From Spirosoma arboris (GTDB lineage: Bacteria; Bacteroidota; Bacteroidia; Cytophagales; Spirosomataceae): 64,000 nucleotides of DNA. Of this stretch, positions 57,393-64,000 are shown one piece after another. The stretch spans positions 186,001 through 250,000 of the forward strand of contig NZ_WPIN01000012.1 in the NCBI RefSeq assembly GCF_009754945.1, given 5' to 3'. The notes under the pieces were generated by a model that had not been told where the DNA came from, searched no databases, and saw only the letters and a list, made by a program, of their open reading frames with translations. Position numbers and translations under genes: made by a program. Within the stretch, counting starts at the first letter, position 1. Each line of letters begins with the position of its first letter.

Positions 57393-59017
57393 ATAAACCA
57401 ATGCGTAAAAATTAAGGTCACTTCGGTACCAGTGGGCAAGTGGCTGTTGATCGTTAAGCTTATAGGCTGCTCGCTGTTAAGCTCGTTTACTAACTTGATC
57501 CGATCGCGGGTAAGTTTTAAGCCAAAGCCATCGGTAGCCTCATGAGTCGCAAAACCGCGTCCGTTATCGGAGATTCTGGTGATTAAGGTGTTGTCTATCT
57601 TTTCAAGCTCGATGTTAATCAGGCCTGATTGCTGTAAGGCAGCAACCCCATGTTTGACTGCATTTTCCAGTAAGGGTTGCCATAACAGAGAAGGTACATT
57701 GGTCGTATACACATTAACCGATTCATCGACATGGATGGCATATTGGAACCCAAACCGAAGCTGCTCAAGCTTGAGGTATGTATCCATCGTTTGCAATTCT
57801 TCGTTGAGAGAGGTTTCCTCCTTACGGCTTAACGAGTCTCGCATCAACCGGGCGAAATCCGACAAATAATCATTGGCCCCTTTGATGTCCTGTCGGTTAA
57901 TCAGTCCCTGAATCGAGCTCAGGGCGTTGAACACAAAATGAGGATTAAGCTGGGCGTAAAGTGCCTTTAGCTCTAGTTGCAGCTTTTGCCTGTTGGCTGT
58001 TTCCTGCTGAGTTTTACGCCGTTGCCGAATCAACAGGTTCACGAATAAGAGGAGCCCCAACACTACAACACCCATAAGAATAGCTATGAGTTTGAACCAG
58101 ATGGATTGGTACCACGCAGATTCTACGTCAAAACGATATTCGGTTACGTGTTGAGGCTGTACCAAGTACCGTATACGTAGCCGATACTCACCGGGCAAAA
58201 AATCTTTAAGCCAGATAAAGCTGTTCGCATACTCGTTACTATGCCATGGATGCATCACCTGGTCGTTGCGGATCAGCTGATATTGAATCTGCTCTTTCGA
58301 ATAAATATCGGCATTCAGAAAAAAGATCAGATTGGTATTGGTAGCTGGTAAGCGAAGATCTTTGTCCAGGGACTGAGTCAGGCCAGTATCTTTTTCGTTG
58401 GCCCAGGGATATTGCAGCTTTTTCAGAAAGGTATCAAAGTTGGCTGAGGTATAGATGTTCGACACACTCGGCCGGATTGATTCCCAGGCTACCATAGACG
58501 TCGCGATGATCTGCTGATCACTCGTTTTTCTGACATCTACAATCAACATCTTTCCCAAAGGCGCTTTGTAACCACCCAGATAAGCCATTTGGGGTAACCC
58601 CGCGCTTTTGATCAGGGCTGAATCTGTAAAATTAGCGATAGACTTCCACGGCACGATCACGTTTTGAGTGGGATAGTCCATAACCCGGAACTGATAGCTA
58701 TAGGCATTGGTCCTGTTCACCCCGTGCAGGAAAAATTGCGCTCTGGCGGTATCAAAAGTCGTACGGGCAACCAGGTTGGCAGGCCGTATCTTTTTAAAGG
58801 AATTATCCCTGGCTAGGTCATAAAAATAGGCGCTGTTGCCATGCGTTTTCCAGAAAGAGTTGTTCGCCTTGGGTATGGCTAAGATCAACGCCACAGTTGA
58901 GACTTTGTCCATAGCTCCAGAAGGGAAACTCTGCGAGTAATCTCCCCAATTGATCTGGGCATAAAGGGGGCTAACTATATGGATGAGGAAAAGAATAACT
59001 AAGCTTCCCTTTTTCAT
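57389..59017 (-). CDS. LytS-type sensor histidine kinase with periplasmic domain (second pair)
   Basis: 542 aa. A signal peptide (MKKGSLVILFLIHIVSPLYA) is followed by a long periplasmic beta-rich domain (about 22-300). One TM lies at about 305-328 (WFKLIAILMGVVVLGLLLFVN), then a coiled coil and a His_kinase domain with His360 (LNPHFVFNALSSIQ). The ATPase part has PLLENAVKHG and ISDNGRGF. Unlike the kinase at 23021-24592, it senses with a periplasmic domain. It is translationally coupled to its regulator. The stimulus is unknown. Confidence 0.93.
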   Translation of the reverse strand: MKKGSLVILFLIHIVSPLYAQINWGDYSQSFPSGAMDKVSTVALILAIPKANNSFWKTHGNSAYFYDLARDNSFKKIRPANLVARTTFDTARAQFFLHGVNRTNAYSYQFRVMDYPTQNVIVPWKSIANFTDSALIKSAGLPQMAYLGGYKAPLGKMLIVDVRKTSDQQIIATSMVAWESIRPSVSNIYTSANFDTFLKKLQYPWANEKDTGLTQSLDKDLRLPATNTNLIFFLNADIYSKEQIQYQLIRNDQVMHPWHSNEYANSFIWLKDFLPGEYRLRIRYLVQPQHVTEYRFDVESAWYQSIWFKLIAILMGVVVLGLLLFVNLLIRQRRKTQQETANRQKLQLELKALYAQLNPHFVFNALSSIQGLINRQDIKGANDYLSDFARLMRDSLSRKEETSLNEELQTMDTYLKLEQLRFGFQYAIHVDESVNVYTTNVPSLLWQPLLENAVKHGVAALQQSGLINIELEKIDNTLITRISDNGRGFATHEATDGFGLKLTRDRIKLVNELNSEQPISLTINSHLPTGTEVTLIFTHWFI

Positions 59018-59127
59018 GGCGTTTCATCTGTGCCACAAAGGTCTACTCTTCTTTTTATAAATATAGATGAACTGTGAATCCGGTCTCTGTGGCTGTGAAT
59101 CGTGCTTATTGGGCAGCTAAACAGGAA

Positions 59128-59454
59128 TCAGAAAGGGGCTGCCTGAGCCGCAGGCATCAGATATAACGTGGCCATCGGCACCATGTCTCCACTTTCATCA
59201 GGATGTGGTGTTTGTTCTAATAAGGGCGCTTTGACGACAACCACCCGATACGGTATTGACTTACGATCTTCATTGACGATGGCCATCTGATGCTCAGTTC
59301 CTACCTGAAAAGTTGGCCCAAAAGCAGTATCAAAATCTACCCAGGCATCCGGAGCAAATTGAGTGGCTGACCGCTGGGAAGTATCCGTATAAAGCATTAA
59401 TCGTAATAATACTTGTGGCGTTAACAGAGTTGCGTTTCCTTCCTGAACATCCAT
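59128..59454 (-). CDS. hypothetical protein, 108 aa
   Basis: Not recognised. A soluble protein without signal peptide or TM; it contains a beta-like segment (YRVVVVKAPLLEQTPHPDESGD) and a hydrophobic C-terminus (MATLYLMPAAQAAPF). Composition and codon use look genuine, and no larger gene overlaps it. It lies about 110 bp upstream of the kinase gene on the same strand, so it could be the first gene of that unit. Confidence 0.55.
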   Translation of the reverse strand: MDVQEGNATLLTPQVLLRLMLYTDTSQRSATQFAPDAWVDFDTAFGPTFQVGTEHQMAIVNEDRKSIPYRVVVVKAPLLEQTPHPDESGDMVPMATLYLMPAAQAAPF

Positions 59455-59600
59455 ATGATATAGTTATCACAATACAAGATAAGTAAAACATAAAGTTAAT
59501 AAAAACCAGTATTATTTCTGATAAAGGGAGACTTTTATTAAAAACGATTTCTTTAAACGCCCATACCCTACAAGGCGGTGGTTGGCATCAAAATAGTCCA

Positions 59601-59831
59601 CTATTTTTGGCGTTCTTCGTAAAACAGGTCAATCTTAATTTGCAGGGCTAGCATGCCTGGATCGACTTTACCTGAGAAATAACTCGTCACCAGGTGTATG
59701 GCCTGATGCAGAAGTCGACACTCTTCCAAATCGAAAGTTTGCAATTTTCTTAACGCCTACAATTCCACCGGTGTCTGTTGCTCAATATAGCGAACCGATA
59801 TAGTTGTATTCCTGGAGTTCAGCTTACGACA
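59601..59831 (-). pseudogene. possible gene remnant with an internal stop
   Basis: One minus-strand frame is open for 77 codons except for a TAG at 59757-59759. It reads ...SVRYIEQQTPVEL*ALRKLQTFDLEECRLLHQ... and on to LQIKIDLFYEERQK. The amphipathic, coding-like composition on both sides of the stop suggests a decayed small gene. No start codon is evident upstream. Family not recognised. Confidence 0.3.
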
Positions 59832-59989
59832 TCATTTAATTTTTCATCGGATCAACCTAGTACTTTGGGGTCTGCTCGTTGGCAATTGCCTACCCTTACG
59901 ATCCAGAAGTAGAAGCTAACTGGATAGCCAGCAAAAAGCATAATCAGATAACTTAGTAGCAAAATCCTCTGACAACGTTAACCCGCCTT

Positions 59990-60031
59990 TACACTGGAGT
60001 TTGTTGTGACTAGATAGCAAACTCCAGTGTA
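59990..60031. repeat. 14-bp perfect inverted repeat downstream of P11
   Basis: TACACTGGAGTTTG (59990-60003) and its complement (60018-60031) around a 14-nt loop. It could end the P11 transcript, but it lies 126 bp after the stop and lacks a T-run. Confidence 0.5.
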
Positions 60032-60156
60032 TTCAGCAGAATGAAGAAGTTAATCAATTCGATTAAACGAGCTTAAATGCTATTGAGTTTGATGACTGGC
60101 CGCTGCCTAGTCATATTCGCCAGGTAGACCGATTGGCTCGGTCGTAAGCCACGAAC

Positions 60157-62832
60157 CTATTCGTTCCGTAAGGATTTCACTGGGTTCATCTGGGCCGCCT
60201 TCACGCTCTGAAAACTCACCGTTAGCAGCACAACTACTCCCGTTACCAGTAACGATAGCAGAAACATGAGCGGGCTCATCGAAATCTTATAGGCAAAGTT
60301 GTTTAGCCAACTTGTCATGACCCACCACCCCAAGGGTGCCGACAGCAAAAAAGCAATGCCAATCAGCCGTACATACTCCCGGCTAAACAGCCACAGAATA
60401 CTGCTTACACTGGCGCCCAGCACCTTGCGCACGCCAACCTCCTTCCTTCGTTGCAACACCATGAACAAAACCAGGCCATATAAGCCCATACAACCGATAA
60501 ACAAGGCAAGCCCGGCAAAACAGTTGATCAGCCGACCCATGGTTTGTTCTTGCTGATAAGCCTTCTGGAGTTGCTGTTCCACAAACTCCGGCTCGAAAAA
60601 ACTATCGGGATAAACCTGATTGTATACCCGCTCTAACTGACTCAACGCCCGACTATAGTTGGCCGAACTCAATTGAATATTGGCCGAATAGAAGCCACTC
60701 GCTAACGTAGTCATAAACAATGGGTTTATTCCCTGTTTAAGATCCAGCTGATTGTAATCGGTTAACACCCCGACAATCTCCAGGGGAGCAAACCCCTCTT
60801 TGTGCAAGAATCTGCCCAATACTTCTGCCGGGCGGTTAAAGCCCAGTCGGTGCATGAACGTTTCGTTGATAAGTGCTTCACGGGCCGTGTCGGAAGGATG
60901 CAGGTTACGTCCGGCTACTAATTTCAGACCATACAGGCCCACATAATCAGCATCAATCCAAGTCTGCTGGGGTGTATACGGCTCTATTTGAGGACGGGTG
61001 TCGAAACGTACCCGGGTTTGGCTGGTCATGCCTGACTGGGGAGGTCCACCCAGTGAATAGCTGAATTGGCCTACATCGGGTAGGGTTGTAGCCAGATTCC
61101 GGAAAGTACTCAGTTTACTTAAGTCCTGGGTGGGCGTGTTGGGCAGACTCACCGTCAGGATAGCATCCTTTCGAAAGCCCAAATCCTTATTCCGAACATA
61201 GCTGAGTTGATAAGCCACCACGACCAATCCGATAATCAGCAGCTGAGAAATAGCGAACTGGGCGGTCACTAGTCCCCGTCTGAGGGAGAACCCGCCTGCC
61301 TGCTGTGTAGTGAGCCGTCCGGCTAAGGCAACGACGGGTCGGAATCCCGCTACAACCAAAGCTGGATACAGACCCGCTAGCAGAATGACCGCTACTACCA
61401 ATAGGGCTATCCACCCGATCACTGATGGTGAAAAGTAAAAGGTAAACCGAAATGGGCCATGCAGGTAGGTATGAACCAGCGTTTGCCCATACCAACATAC
61501 GCCAGCCGCCAGCACTAAGGCGAGTAGGACAATGAGCGTCGTTTCGCCCATGAATTGCCAGAATAACTGGGCTTTAGTACTGCCCAATACCTTCCGAACA
61601 CCTACTTCCCGAGCCCGGTTGAGAGCCTGTGCCGTGGCCAGGTTCACAAAATTGATACTAGCCGTACCGACCAGCAACAGGCCGATCAATACCAGTGAAA
61701 GCAGCAATTCCCGGCTCACCCCACCATACTCGGGCGATAAGTGCATGTCGCTAAAGGGTACGACAGGGTAAGATGTCTCCTTGATTTGGTTGGGATTGTA
61801 TTTCTTGACAAATGACAGAAGCTGCCGATTCCAGTCGTTAACAGTGAAACGGTCGTTGAACAGGGCGAAACAGTGTGTACTGCCATTTGTGTTGTTAAAC
61901 GGTTGATCTTCAGGACGGGTACCGAGCTGGTCTTTAAGTGAGCCCCAGGAAGCCATGATCGAGTACGCCAGATCGGTATCATCCCGGTAGTCCGCAAACA
62001 CCCCAACTACCCGGGCGGGAATGCGGGCATCGAGTCGGACGACCCGGCCAACGACGCCGGTTGTCGTACCGAAACAATTACGAGCCATCTCGGCGCTCAT
62101 GACAACCGTACCTGGTTGACTGAGATCATCAGGTCCTCCGGCCAGCCAGCTATAGTCGAAAATGCGGAAATAGGCCGGTTCAACAAAAGCACCCTTATAA
62201 TTTTTATCCTTGATTTTCTTGTCGTCTCCATTGGCAACGGGTACCACTACCAGCGGTGCATACCACTCATCCAGCATCGCCACCTGGTCAATATCAGGGT
62301 AATCGGTATGAATCGCCTGCCCCAATGGATACGGGATGCCCTGAATATTGATATCACCGGTAGGCGACGAAAAGCGGGAGGTAAATTGATAGATTCGGTT
62401 GAAATTATGATGGTAGTGGTCCGTTTGGTAATGGTAGCGGACCAGTGCGAAAATAAGCAGTGCACAGCCCATGCCCAGGGCCAGCCCGGTTACATTAATG
62501 AAGGCGTAGGCCTGGTTCTTTCGTAGGTTACGCCAGGCAATGAGAAGATAGTTTCGGATCATAGCGGGTTGTAAAGAAAAGTTAGTCTTTGAATCGGGTT
62601 GAGAACGGTGGTCTGGCTGGCTAGTTCTGGTTAAGGCAAAAGGACGAATTAGCCGTAAGACGGCCAGCCCATACTGCCAACGGGCGCTTGATACGCCTTT
62701 CGTCTGTACCCAATAGGTGTACATCTCCAGCATATCGCCCTGCAATTCGTCTTCGGCTCCTGGTGGACTAAAGCGACTCAGTAGCCAGCTAGCCCAGCGT
62801 GGTGGTCTTCCGCCTTTGGTTAAGCGCCCCAT
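60157..62832 (-). CDS. P11: solitary prefix-domain FtsX permease with two modules
   Basis: 891 aa from MGRLTKGGRPPRWASWLL; this start overlaps the PadR stop by 13 bp and begins the family's prefix (RPPRWASWLLSRFSPPGAEDEL...). The prefix keeps the pattern but not the sequence of the array (no FCAPHLREEV). Met91 starts MIRNYLLIAWRNL. TM1 is NVTGLALGMGCALLIFALVRYHYQTDHYH. Coupling motifs are REVGVRKVLGS and KEVGVRKVLGA; the end is PVKSLRNE instead of LRSE. P6 is its nearest relative in the window. No ATPase gene is adjacent. The longer frame to 62889 runs inside PadR and is rejected. Confidence 0.93.
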   Translation of the reverse strand: MGRLTKGGRPPRWASWLLSRFSPPGAEDELQGDMLEMYTYWVQTKGVSSARWQYGLAVLRLIRPFALTRTSQPDHRSQPDSKTNFSLQPAMIRNYLLIAWRNLRKNQAYAFINVTGLALGMGCALLIFALVRYHYQTDHYHHNFNRIYQFTSRFSSPTGDINIQGIPYPLGQAIHTDYPDIDQVAMLDEWYAPLVVVPVANGDDKKIKDKNYKGAFVEPAYFRIFDYSWLAGGPDDLSQPGTVVMSAEMARNCFGTTTGVVGRVVRLDARIPARVVGVFADYRDDTDLAYSIMASWGSLKDQLGTRPEDQPFNNTNGSTHCFALFNDRFTVNDWNRQLLSFVKKYNPNQIKETSYPVVPFSDMHLSPEYGGVSRELLLSLVLIGLLLVGTASINFVNLATAQALNRAREVGVRKVLGSTKAQLFWQFMGETTLIVLLALVLAAGVCWYGQTLVHTYLHGPFRFTFYFSPSVIGWIALLVVAVILLAGLYPALVVAGFRPVVALAGRLTTQQAGGFSLRRGLVTAQFAISQLLIIGLVVVAYQLSYVRNKDLGFRKDAILTVSLPNTPTQDLSKLSTFRNLATTLPDVGQFSYSLGGPPQSGMTSQTRVRFDTRPQIEPYTPQQTWIDADYVGLYGLKLVAGRNLHPSDTAREALINETFMHRLGFNRPAEVLGRFLHKEGFAPLEIVGVLTDYNQLDLKQGINPLFMTTLASGFYSANIQLSSANYSRALSQLERVYNQVYPDSFFEPEFVEQQLQKAYQQEQTMGRLINCFAGLALFIGCMGLYGLVLFMVLQRRKEVGVRKVLGASVSSILWLFSREYVRLIGIAFLLSAPLGWWVMTSWLNNFAYKISMSPLMFLLSLLVTGVVVLLTVSFQSVKAAQMNPVKSLRNE

Positions 62833-63158
62833 AGCTGTAGAACTGGAGTTGGAATCTGCTCCCACAAGTAAGTCCGCAGGTGTCGACACTCGATAAGTGC
62901 CTGCTGACCTGCTACCGTTACAGTAAATAGCCGTTTCTGACGGCCTCCCCGCTCGGTGGTTGCTCCACCCATCAGGGAAGAGACGAAGCCTTTTTCCTCT
63001 AGCCGTTGCAGAGTGGTGTGGACAGTTGGAAAGCTAATGCTGCGGGCCATTTGCTGGTCAATAGTTTGCGTAATCGAGGCACAATAAGCCGACTTTTGCA
63101 GCGCGGCTACGGTCAGCAAGACGATCTCTTCTAACTCACCTAAAAAGGGTCGTTTCAT
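62820..63158 (-). CDS. PadR-family transcriptional regulator of P11
   Basis: 112 aa from MKRPFLGELEEIVLL; 23 further upstream codons are possible but lie outside the family. Winged HTH with SISFPTVHTTLQRLEEKGFVSS and wing TTERGGRQKRLFTVTVAG. It is clearly paralogous to the PadR at 51676-52011 (shared ELEE/EFEE-(I/V)VLL, ERGGR-KRLFTV). The stop lies 13 bp inside P11, in a shifted frame, so translation is coupled. The same upstream architecture as the other PadR is present at 63213-63328. Confidence 0.93.
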   Translation of the reverse strand: MKRPFLGELEEIVLLTVAALQKSAYCASITQTIDQQMARSISFPTVHTTLQRLEEKGFVSSLMGGATTERGGRQKRLFTVTVAGQQALIECRHLRTYLWEQIPTPVLQLWGA

Positions 63159-63212
63159 AATCGAAAGCGGTTGAAACTGGGTATCATCTAGATTAGTATA
63201 GATTTTGTCGTA

Positions 63213-63226
63213 CAAATACCTTACCA
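63213..63226 (-). promoter_or_regulatory. sigma-54-like promoter motif before PadR/P11
   Basis: The minus strand reads TGGTAAGGTATTTG. It aligns with 52068-52081 and with the efflux promoter at 8859-8872 as TGGYA-N5-TTTG. It ends 55 bp from the PadR start. Confidence 0.5.
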
Positions 63227-63290
63227 AACTCTTAAAAATTGGCTTGATGGCCTCGCAAGGACTATTTTAGGCCGTTGGTAGATGATAAGC

Positions 63291-63328
63291 TGTCCATTTC
63301 TGGACAACTCAATGTTCAGAAATGGACA
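63291..63328. promoter_or_regulatory. tandem TGTCC-N6-GGACA sites upstream of PadR/P11
   Basis: TGTCC-ATTTCT-GGACA (63291-63306) and TGTTC-AGAAAT-GGACA (63313-63328) start 22 bp apart, with the left edge 78 bp from the promoter motif. Spacing and sequence copy the site pair at 52146-52182. Confidence 0.65.
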
Positions 63329-63384
63329 GGGCCTGCGGTTTTACCAAGAGGTACAAGCTAATTCCATTGAAGCTACTATGGTTT

Positions 63385-63969
63385 CTACTCCGTCCGTAAG
63401 ACTTTGGCGTGGATGGTATTAAAAAATTGAGGGGTTAGTCCGATAAAAGTAGCGATATGTTTCTGGGGTATGCGATTGATCAAATGCGGATACTGCTCCC
63501 GAAAGTGAATATATCGCTCTTCCCCACTCATGGACAAGAGTTGCAGGCTTCGTAGGTGTTGACTTACCAGTGACTGCTGATAGGATAGCCGGAAAAACCG
63601 CTCAAGGGCAGGCGTTTTTCGCATAAATTCCTCCAGATCAATATGACTGAACTGATAAAGCTCCGAATCCTCAACGGCTACGATGTTGACAAACGAAGGA
63701 GCGGAATGGGTCCGACTGTACAAATCGGAAATCCACCAATCCTCGGTTGCGAAATAGAGGTTATGCTCAATCCCACCCGAATCCAGGAAGTATGTTCGCA
63801 AACAACCTGAGTTCACATAGTATTCATGATGACAGATGCTACCTGCCGGCAAAAGTGCCTCTTTTCGTTTGAGGCTTTTGATGGAGAACATAGCGCAGAA
63901 CTGCTCTTCTTCATCTGCCGTTAGAGACGTGTAGCGCCTGATGTTTTCCAAAAGACTGATGACCGACAT
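63385..63969 (-). CDS. Crp/Fnr-family transcriptional regulator
   Basis: 194 aa from MSVISLLENIRRY (nine extra upstream codons rejected). The cNMP-binding-like beta-roll (about 20-115; KEALLPAGSICHHEYYVNSGCLRTYFLD) is followed by a dimer helix and a C-terminal HTH region (about 165-190; IPQKHIATFIGLTPQFFNTIHAKVL), whose recognition helix differs from the LSRIRR type of the other Crp/Fnr gene in this window. The GGIEHNLYFATEDWW pattern is typical of Bacteroidota Crp/Fnr regulators annotated without a known ligand. It ends about 57 bp before the P11 enhancer-like sites and is transcribed towards them. Confidence 0.9.
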   Translation of the reverse strand: MSVISLLENIRRYTSLTADEEEQFCAMFSIKSLKRKEALLPAGSICHHEYYVNSGCLRTYFLDSGGIEHNLYFATEDWWISDLYSRTHSAPSFVNIVAVEDSELYQFSHIDLEEFMRKTPALERFFRLSYQQSLVSQHLRSLQLLSMSGEERYIHFREQYPHLINRIPQKHIATFIGLTPQFFNTIHAKVLRTE

Positions 63970-64000
63970 AACAATAAGAGTACGCGTAAAACCCACAAAA

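Larger units (their letters stand above)
59455..60156. other. 700-bp region without an intact gene
   Basis: No complete gene is seen. It holds a possible degraded reading frame (59601-59831), a 14-bp hairpin (59990-60031) and short frames with no recognisable product. P11 ends at 60157. Confidence 0.6.

Noticed and set aside
60060..60156. Transposase remnant downstream of P11
   Set aside because: Short frames with no recognisable motif; no terminal repeats.

Overview
The window looks like a chromosomal stretch of a Bacteroidota bacterium, most likely a Spirosoma-like member of the Cytophagales. I infer this from the protein families (GH92, DUF4421, DUF4932, LytTR two-component pairs, large PadR-linked FtsX permeases), the lack of Shine-Dalgarno sequences before most starts, and a tRNA promoter of the TTG-N19-TAnnTTTG type. 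No integrase, transposase or CRISPR array was seen.

Positions 1-8830 (minus strand) hold a complete tripartite ABC efflux operon: HlyD-type adaptor, TolC-type outer membrane protein, ATPase and two single-module FtsX permeases. An NtrC-type sigma-54 activator and its histidine kinase follow. A sigma-54-like -24/-12 element and two 14-bp sites 20 bp apart lie in front of the adaptor gene, so the module probably controls itself.

Positions 9100-20770 are metabolic and envelope genes: a GH92 glycosidase, an atypical SDR, a Crp/Fnr regulator, DUF4421, a quinone oxidoreductase, an HTH/TM/lectin-like protein, an alpha/beta hydrolase with two lectin-like secreted proteins (the second frameshifted), and DUF1028-TPR. 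Several gene ends carry long perfect hairpins.

Positions 20790-24600 hold a LytS-type kinase, a serine hydrolase and a LytTR regulator. Positions 24749-51659 hold ten consecutive minus-strand genes, called P1 (lowest coordinates) to P10 (promoter-proximal). Each encodes an FtsX/MacB-type permease of about 870 aa with two permease modules and an N-terminal prefix domain. No ATPase gene lies among them. A PadR gene precedes P10. Nearly every junction holds a hairpin, drawn from a few repeat families.

Positions 52250-64000 hold an M14 peptidase, tRNA-Glu, a DUF4932 protein, a second LytTR pair, a small unknown gene, a degraded stretch, an eleventh prefix permease (P11) with its own PadR, and a Crp/Fnr regulator.

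The most striking signal is regulatory. Both PadR-permease loci carry two tandem copies of TGTCC-N6-GGACA, 21 and 22 bp apart. In both, these lie exactly 78 bp from a TGGYA-N5-TTTG promoter-like motif, which lies 55-57 bp before the PadR start. This suggests a shared sigma-54/enhancer (or PadR) regulon for ATPase-less permeases.
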